Assembly (NCBI RefSeq): GCF_000026105.1
Contig: NC_008027.1
Location: 4,236,501-4,300,500, forward strand
DNA length: 64,000 nt
Reading direction: 5' to 3'
From: Pseudomonas entomophila L48
GTDB taxonomy: Bacteria > Pseudomonadota > Gammaproteobacteria > Pseudomonadales > Pseudomonadaceae
Positions 59,177-64,000 of the stretch are shown here, piece by piece (within the stretch, counting starts at the first letter, position 1; every line of letters begins with the position of its first letter). The notes beneath the pieces are model-generated. The model was given only the letters and a program-made list of their open reading frames with translations, did not search any database and was not told the DNA's origin. The translations under genes and the position numbers were made by a program.

Positions 59177-59913
59177 GGGGTGATGTCCTTGTTCACGTGC
59201 GCCAGCAGCCGTTCCATGGCTGGCGTGTCGAGCGGGGCACCCAGGGCCAGGCGCTCGACCTTGCAGCGCAGGGTGGCCTCGGGGAGGGCGAAGTAGAGAT
59301 CGGGGTGGACCTCGCGCAGCCATTGCATGAGGTTGTCGATGACCGGGCCGGGGTCGCGCCGGTGCAGGTGCTCGAGCAGTTCGGCGCTGACCGGCCACCA
59401 GGGGAATGGCTCGATGTTCAAACGCGCGGCCTGGCGCAGCGAGCGCGCCTGGCCGTTGCTCCAGACCCGGCTGAACACCGGCAGCAACGCGGGCGACCCA
59501 ACCTGTTCGTGGTCGAGCAGGGCCAGCAACTGGTGGCCGTCCCACAGGCGCAGGAACACGGCGGTGCCGTCCGGCAGCTTCACCTGGGTCAGGCTGCGCA
59601 GGTAGTCGAACACCTGCGCGGGCGGGTGCGACGACACCGCCAGCCAGCCCCAGTCACGGCAGCGGACCGTGCCGCACCAGGCGAGGAACTCGCCCTGGGG
59701 CGCGGCCTCCACCAGGTAGGGCATGGCTTCGAGCCAGCCGGCGTAAGGGGTGCCTTTCCACAACGGCATGGGCACTTGAAGGCCGTCGTGGCGGCGGTAG
59801 GCCGCCAGCGCGTCGGCCTCGCTGACGCTGCCGAACACCACGTACAGGCGTTCACCATCGGCCAGGGGATTGGTCGCGAGCCAGGCTTCGGGGGTGAGGG
59901 CTTCACAGTTCAC
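59173..59913 (-). CDS. DUF4123-domain T6SS effector adaptor
   Basis: A 246-residue DUF4123 (Tap/TEC) protein. The N-terminal lobe has Y-V-V-F-G-S-V-S-E-A-D-A then P-Y-L-V-E-A-A-P near 65-72, a family landmark, and W-G-W-L-A-V-S-S. The middle has F-L-R-L-W-D-G-H and the C-terminal lobe is helical. DUF4123 adaptors load an effector onto a cognate VgrG without being secreted. The gene overlaps vgrG by 11 bases and rhs by four, so all three are coupled. This tells which VgrG carries the Rhs-EndoU protein. Confidence 0.9.
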   Translation of the reverse strand: MNCEALTPEAWLATNPLADGERLYVVFGSVSEADALAAYRRHDGLQVPMPLWKGTPYAGWLEAMPYLVEAAPQGEFLAWCGTVRCRDWGWLAVSSHPPAQVFDYLRSLTQVKLPDGTAVFLRLWDGHQLLALLDHEQVGSPALLPVFSRVWSNGQARSLRQAARLNIEPFPWWPVSAELLEHLHRRDPGPVIDNLMQWLREVHPDLYFALPEATLRCKVERLALGAPLDTPAMERLLAHVNKDITP

Positions 59914-61945
59914 AGGCGCCCTCCTTGCACCGCTCGCACTCTTCGCAGAACGCGGCGTTGCGGCGGAAGGTGTCGAGCTGCGCCTGGGTCAGCGGCCGGC
60001 CTGTCACCGCCTGCTCGGCCTGGGCGGTGGCGCCCGGCGGCAGCGGCATGGCTGGGGTGCCACCGGCGACCTGTCCGTTGGCGTCGACACAGTAGGCTTT
60101 GCTAAGTGTCACGCCACTGGCATCGACCCGCAGGAAACCGCCACCGGCGCGCAGCACCACCTCGCAGCCGGCATCGAGCACCAGCCGCCTGCCGGCTGAC
60201 AGGTGGACCTCCTGCCCGGCCTCGACCAGCAATGCCTGGCCGAGCTTCATGTGCCGGGAGTTGGCGATGCTCAGGTGATCGTCGCCGCGCAACTCGGTCT
60301 TGCGGTCGCCATGCACGGTGCGGTGTTGCTGGGCGTGGTACTCGCTGTGGACATCGCCGTGCACAGCGTCGTGACGCTCGTTGCGGACCTGAACGCGCTG
60401 GTCGTTGCCAACGTTCTGCTCCCAGTCGCGCTGGGCGTGAATGAAGATCTGCTCCTGCCCCTGGCGGTCCTCGATGCGCAGTTCGTTGCTGCCCTCAGCC
60501 CCCGGCGAGCTGGCCGTCTTGAACACGCTGCGGGTCTTGTTGGCGGGCAGTTCCAGGGGCGGCAGGTGCGCGGCGTTGTACAGGCAGCCGGCGACCACCG
60601 GCCGGTCGGGGTCGCCGTCGAGGAACGCCACCAGCACTTCCATGCCAACCCGGGGAATGACCAGGCTGCCGTAGCCGTTGCCCGCCCAGTTGCTGGCCAC
60701 GCGCAGCCAGCAGCTGGTCTTTTCGTCGCGCTGGCCGTCGCGGTCCCAGTGGAACTGCACCTTGATCCGGCCAAACGCGTCGCAGTGGATCTCCTCGCCT
60801 GCCGGGCCGGTCACCCTGGCGGTCTGGGCGCCGTGGATGCGTGGCCGTTGGCCGGGGGCCGGTGGCCGATAGGGAGTACCCCAGGGCAGCGCCTTGAACT
60901 GGTTGCGATAGCCCTGCCAGGTCGCCGCCCCGCCTTCGCCGCCGGCCTCTTCCAGGACCTGTGGCTGATGGCCTTCGTGGGTGACCTCAGCCAGCAGCCA
61001 CAGGGCATTCCAGGCGTCCCGGGGATGCGCTTCAAGCGTGAAGAAGTAACCACTGCGCAGGGCCGGCTGGTCGCTCTTGCCCTCGGCTTGCAGGTAGTCG
61101 GCCCGAAGGCTTTCGAGGGATCGCTGGCTCACATGGCGAGCGCCGTCGCGGTCGGTGAAATCCCCGGGAAAGCCGTAGTCCTCGACGTCCGGCTGGGGCA
61201 CGGGCAGCTCGGGTTGATGCGCGCCGTGCAGCACCAGGTTGGGCTTCTCGAAGTCGTAGCCGCGCCGGCTGGCCCGGGCGGTGCGGGCCGCCACCCGCGC
61301 GCCGAACTGGTTGACCACCGGCTGGTCCCGCGCCTGACCACTGTCAGGCGCGAAGCGGGTCGGCCGGGCCAGGCGCGGGAAGGCGCTCTGGTCGTCGCCG
61401 AACACCAGCAGGTGGCCGTCGGGGCTGTGCTCGAAGTGGTAGTGCAGCCCCTCCTCCGCGCACAGGCGCTGGATGAACGCGAGGTCGGTCTCGTCGTATT
61501 GGGTGCAGTAGTCGCGCTTGGAGTAGACCGTGGGGCCGAGCTGGAAGCGGTAGGCGTCGGCGAGGATGCCGTGGGCCTTGAGCACTGCGGCGATGATCTG
61601 CGGCACGGTCTGCTGCTGGAAGATGCGCAGGTCGCGGTTGTGTTCGAGGTAGGCCAGGCGTGGGACCAGCTCCAGCCGGTAGTGGGTCAGCCGTGCGCCG
61701 GTGTCGCCCTGGGAGACGCAGGCGATCTGCCCGTGGATGCACTGGCCGTCGCCGCCGATCTGCAAGGTCGCCAGTTTGTGCAGCAGGTGTTCCAGGTCGA
61801 TGGCCGGGTCTTCGCTGACCAGTTCGACTGCAAACAGGTAAGGCGTGCCGAGCGCCTCCTTGCCGGTGAAACGCAATACTTGCAAATCCGTTTGAACACC
61901 GTGGATCTGCAAGGTGAATCGGGGCTGATCTCCTGATCCGAACAT
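59903..61945 (-). CDS. vgrG: T6SS spike protein VgrG
   Basis: A 680-residue VgrG. The gp27-like part (1-380) contains Y-D-E-T-D-L-A-F-I-Q-R-L-C-A-E-E-G-L-H-Y-H-F. The gp5-like part (about 385-480) has F-G-R-I-K-V-Q-F-H-W-D-R and S-L-V-I-P-R-V-G-M-E-V-L-V-A-F-L-D-G-D-P-D in pieces. The DUF2345 beta-prism runs about 480-620. The final 60 residues are an extension ending in four cysteines (C667, C670, C673, C678), suggesting a metal site or disulphides. It would form the spike tip that carries the Rhs effector. AAGGA precedes the ATG. Core T6SS genes are not in the window. Confidence 0.93.
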   Translation of the reverse strand: MFGSGDQPRFTLQIHGVQTDLQVLRFTGKEALGTPYLFAVELVSEDPAIDLEHLLHKLATLQIGGDGQCIHGQIACVSQGDTGARLTHYRLELVPRLAYLEHNRDLRIFQQQTVPQIIAAVLKAHGILADAYRFQLGPTVYSKRDYCTQYDETDLAFIQRLCAEEGLHYHFEHSPDGHLLVFGDDQSAFPRLARPTRFAPDSGQARDQPVVNQFGARVAARTARASRRGYDFEKPNLVLHGAHQPELPVPQPDVEDYGFPGDFTDRDGARHVSQRSLESLRADYLQAEGKSDQPALRSGYFFTLEAHPRDAWNALWLLAEVTHEGHQPQVLEEAGGEGGAATWQGYRNQFKALPWGTPYRPPAPGQRPRIHGAQTARVTGPAGEEIHCDAFGRIKVQFHWDRDGQRDEKTSCWLRVASNWAGNGYGSLVIPRVGMEVLVAFLDGDPDRPVVAGCLYNAAHLPPLELPANKTRSVFKTASSPGAEGSNELRIEDRQGQEQIFIHAQRDWEQNVGNDQRVQVRNERHDAVHGDVHSEYHAQQHRTVHGDRKTELRGDDHLSIANSRHMKLGQALLVEAGQEVHLSAGRRLVLDAGCEVVLRAGGGFLRVDASGVTLSKAYCVDANGQVAGGTPAMPLPPGATAQAEQAVTGRPLTQAQLDTFRRNAAFCEECERCKEGACEL

Positions 61946-62281
61946 TCGCCATCCTTATGCCAGGTACGCTCACGGCGCCGCACCCACACGAAAGTGCAAG
62001 TACGGGGCGCGTTGAAGCCGTTGAGAAGTACCTGAAGCATAAGGCAATGAAAGTGCGCAACCTTTGCGCACCCACACACAAATAAATGATTTTAAAAGAG
62101 AAACACGAATTTATTTCAATTTGTTTTTATATTAAATAACGCCAAATAGATACCCGTACAAAATAATCAATAAGACGCTTCCCAACACAAAGTAGGAGGC
62201 GTCCCACAAACCTAAAAATATCTAAACAAACTTATAAACAAAACAACGCACAAGTTCGCGCCACACATCCGCAACGAGCAC
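61946..62281. other. AT-rich intergenic region upstream of vgrG
   Basis: 336 bases without a supported gene. The part from about 62085 to 62235 is very AT-rich and should hold the vgrG promoter. GACGCTTCC (62173 on) and GGAGGCGTC (ending near 62202) form a hairpin with one G-U pair but no T-run. No clear sigma70 or sigma54 element could be fixed. Confidence 0.5.
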
Positions 62282-62923
62282 TCAAACGGATGCAGCGAGA
62301 ATGAATTCGCGATAACCGGAGACAATCACATACACCGCGAAATAGCAGAAAATGGCCGCCGACAGCAGGTAGGACCACGTCAGCAGCCGATCACCGAGCA
62401 GGCGCCCGCCATGGCTGGCGATGCCGCACAGCGACAGGCACCAGACCAGCCCGGCGGCGAAGAAGCCCCCCAGGAACAACCCAGCGTCGAGCAGGCTGCC
62501 GCCACCGGACCTGGAGATCAGCACCCCACCCACCGCCGCGAACCAGAGGATGGCGCTGGGCGAGGACATGGCCAGGAAGATCCCGCGCAGGAACTCGCGC
62601 CAGCCCGACTCCACCACCACCTCGCCCCGCGACTCCAGGTGCCCGCCGCGCCAGGCCGCCAGCAGCATCTTCAGGGCGAACCACACCAGCAGTGCCGAGC
62701 CGCCCAGCCACAGGGTCCAGCGCACGCTTTCGAACTGCAGCAGCACGGTCATGCCGGCCAGCGCGGCAATCGCGTAGACCAGGTCGCCGACACAGGTGCC
62801 CAGGCCCAGCCAGAACCCCTGGAGGAACCCGCGCTGCATGGCCAGGGTGATCATGGCGATATTGGCGATGCCGATATCCAGGCAAAGGGACAGGCTGAGC
62901 AGGAAACCGTTGGAGAAGGGCAT
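62282..62923 (-). CDS. LysE/RhtB-family amino-acid exporter
   Basis: A 213-residue inner-membrane protein with six hydrophobic helices. LysE features are visible: G-L-G-T-C-V-G-D-L-V-Y (helix 2), W-L-G-G-S-A-L-L-V-W-F-A-L-K-M (helix 3) and M-S-S-P-S-A-I-L-W-F (helix 4, where the usual N-P becomes S-P). It should export an amino acid or analogue. Transcribed alone or with the small gene downstream. Substrate unknown. Confidence 0.87.
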   Translation of the reverse strand: MPFSNGFLLSLSLCLDIGIANIAMITLAMQRGFLQGFWLGLGTCVGDLVYAIAALAGMTVLLQFESVRWTLWLGGSALLVWFALKMLLAAWRGGHLESRGEVVVESGWREFLRGIFLAMSSPSAILWFAAVGGVLISRSGGGSLLDAGLFLGGFFAAGLVWCLSLCGIASHGGRLLGDRLLTWSYLLSAAIFCYFAVYVIVSGYREFILAASV

Positions 62924-63000
62924 GGCACACTCTGGACGAATTCAGGGGAGCCCATTGAACCCGAGGGTGTGCTTGCCGTACAGGAAGAAATTGCACGCAG

Positions 63001-63201
63001 TCAGCGGGGTTCCAGCTTGATGGTGCAATCGGAAAGATAGTCGTCTACGGCTTGTTGAAATGCCATGTGCAACCCAGGCAAGGTGCTGGCGTGAAAACTG
63101 ATGATATCGACCACGCCGAGTACACGACCGACGAATATCTGGTCATACGCATCGTATTCAACACCGGCATCGTAGCCTTTGTAGTGCATGCAACCCATCA
63201 T
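63001..63201 (-). CDS. HicB-like antitoxin domain, truncated
   Basis: A 66-residue protein consisting of the HicB N-terminal fold only: H-Y-K-G-Y-D-A-G-V-E-Y-D-A-Y-D then F-V-G-R-V-L-G-V-V-D-I-I-S-F and F-Q-Q-A-V-D-D-Y-L. Full HicB proteins (about 110 residues) continue into a C-terminal DNA-binding domain, which is absent here, and there is no HicA gene beside it. ATG 63201 has AGGAG upstream; the frame opens at 63219. It is either an orphan ligand-binding remnant or a stand-alone HicB-like regulator. Confidence 0.75.
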   Translation of the reverse strand: MMGCMHYKGYDAGVEYDAYDQIFVGRVLGVVDIISFHASTLPGLHMAFQQAVDDYLSDCTIKLEPR

Positions 63202-63275
63202 CGTTCTCCTGAAACACATTGCGAACGGGCAAAAATGCTACCAAACCGGGAAAGCACTTTTGCCCCAACATTCAT

Positions 63276-64000
63276 TCAGGATTTTTCATCCCCCGCCAAC
63301 ACCTGCGCATACCGCCCCCGGTCCACATTCGCCCCACTGAGCACCACCGCGACACGCTTGCCGGCCTGGCGCTCGCGCTCCTGCAGCAACGCCGCCAAGG
63401 CTGCGGCGCCGGCGCCTTCGGCCGTGTTGTGAGTGGCTTCATGGTAAAGGCGCATGGCGGCCGCGATCTCACGGTCATCCACCCGCACGATGCGCGCGGC
63501 ATTTTCGCGGACCAGGGCGAAGGCCTCCGGATGGGGCACGCGGCAGGCCATACCGTCGGCGAAGGTATCGGCGGTGGCGGTGGTGACGATGCGCCCCAGC
63601 TCGAAGCTCTGGGCATAGGCGTCCGCAGCGCTGGAGACCACGCCGACGATCTCGGTGTCCAGCCCCAGCAGGTTGCGCGCCTGGATCAGCCCGCAGATAC
63701 CCGAGCCCATGCCGATCGGTACGTACACGCAATCCAGTCCGCTCACTGCCTCGAACAGCTCCAGGGCATAGGTGGCCACGCCGCGCACCAGTTCCGGGTG
63801 GAACGACGGCACCATCGCATAGCCACGGGCCTCGGCGATCCTCGCCGCTTCCTCCCGAGCCACATCAAAGTCGACGCCGTGCTCCACCAGTTCGGCGCCC
63901 AGTGCGCGCATGGCGGCGTTCTTCTCGCGGGAGTTGCCTTGCGGCACCACGATCACCAGCGGCAGGCCGGCCTGGCGCGCCGCCAGGGCCATGCTCTGGC
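63276..64000 (-). CDS. PLP-dependent threonine dehydratase-like enzyme (partial)
   Basis: The C-terminal 241 codons of a fold-type II PLP enzyme; the frame is open to the window end (in-frame Q-S before M-A-L-A-A-R). It shows V-P-Q-G-N-S-R-E-K, F-H-P-E-L-V-R-G-V-A-T, the PLP-phosphate glycine loop P-I-G-M-G-S-G-I-C-G and V-L-S-G-A-N-V-D near the C-terminus. This is the threonine/serine dehydratase catalytic domain without an ACT regulatory domain, so a catabolic dehydratase or related lyase is likely. The PLP lysine is outside the window. Confidence 0.87.
   Translation of the reverse strand, partial: QSMALAARQAGLPLVIVVPQGNSREKNAAMRALGAELVEHGVDFDVAREEAARIAEARGYAMVPSFHPELVRGVATYALELFEAVSGLDCVYVPIGMGSGICGLIQARNLLGLDTEIVGVVSSAADAYAQSFELGRIVTTATADTFADGMACRVPHPEAFALVRENAARIVRVDDREIAAAMRLYHEATHNTAEGAGAAALAALLQERERQAGKRVAVVLSGANVDRGRYAQVLAGDEKS

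Noticed and set aside
54953..59296. A 1447-codon plus-strand frame opposite rhs
   Set aside because: It lies wholly antisense to a clear Rhs protein, with repetitive V-A-V and G-Q-A composition from the YD repeats, and has no ribosome site or family match.
59177..59545. N-terminal extension of Rhs
   Set aside because: The frame is open but low-complexity (P, R, A, G) and antisense-like within the DUF4123 gene. The ATG at 59176 overlaps the DUF4123 stop in the usual coupled arrangement and starts the conserved protein.
62173..62202. Terminator between vgrG and the LysE gene region
   Set aside because: The hairpin has a mismatch and no T-run on either strand, and lies upstream of vgrG, where no transcript needs to end. 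Kept only as a note in the intergenic entry.

Overview
The window looks like a chromosomal segment of a Pseudomonas of the P. putida group. The evidence is GC-rich coding sequence, Pseudomonas-type REP palindromes between genes, and housekeeping families in an order I recall from P. putida genomes: azoreductase, PpiA, ABC exporter, KAS III, HrpA, a PuuA/PuuB-like pair, two tandem fadD genes and PhaJ1. Two stretches are markedly AT-richer than the rest (about 300-800 and 50950-54800). Both encode toxin tips and immunity proteins of polymorphic toxin systems. No rRNA, tRNA or CRISPR array was seen.

Layout. 1-298: right end of an IS3-family element. 296-14171: a contact-dependent inhibition/two-partner secretion locus on the minus strand (cdiB, an 11.6 kb cdiA, a candidate cdiI) with a recognisable sigma70-type promoter. 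14304-15092: a small exported protein, then a BrnT/BrnA toxin-antitoxin pair with a palindromic operator candidate. 15249-18010: a DEAD-box helicase and an MscS-type channel. 18313-23486: a four-gene operon encoding an Fsr-like MFS exporter, a PLP aminotransferase, a haem-oxygenase-like diiron oxidase and phosphoenolpyruvate mutase, with a convergent LysR regulator. Its composition points to a compact phosphonate (C-P bond) natural-product pathway. 23645-34190: transporters, azoreductase, a LysR gene, a hydrolase, PpiA, an ABC exporter, an acyltransferase-like protein, a porin and a KAS III. 34448-47167: HrpA, gamma-glutamylputrescine-type metabolism, two acyl-CoA ligases, a lipase and PhaJ. 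47209-50794: an ECF42-type sigma factor operon and an AAC(6')-like acetyltransferase pair. 50952-61945: a type VI secretion effector island on the minus strand: vgrG, DUF4123 adaptor, rhs with an EndoU-like toxin tip, then an array of immunity genes, one of them frameshifted, plus relics of an older rhs tip. 62282-64000: a LysE exporter, a truncated HicB-like protein and a PLP lyase cut by the window end.

The most interesting parts are: (1) the phosphonate cluster, which has PEP mutase but no phosphonopyruvate decarboxylase and instead pairs it with an aminotransferase and a diiron oxidase; (2) the triplicated two-domain immunity array behind the Rhs-EndoU toxin, whose middle copy is broken by one extra A in an A8 tract; (3) the CDI locus, whose toxin tip and immunity gene I cannot assign to a family and whose 3' flank ends in an IS element.

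All calls come from reading the sequence and from memory of protein families. No database search was run.
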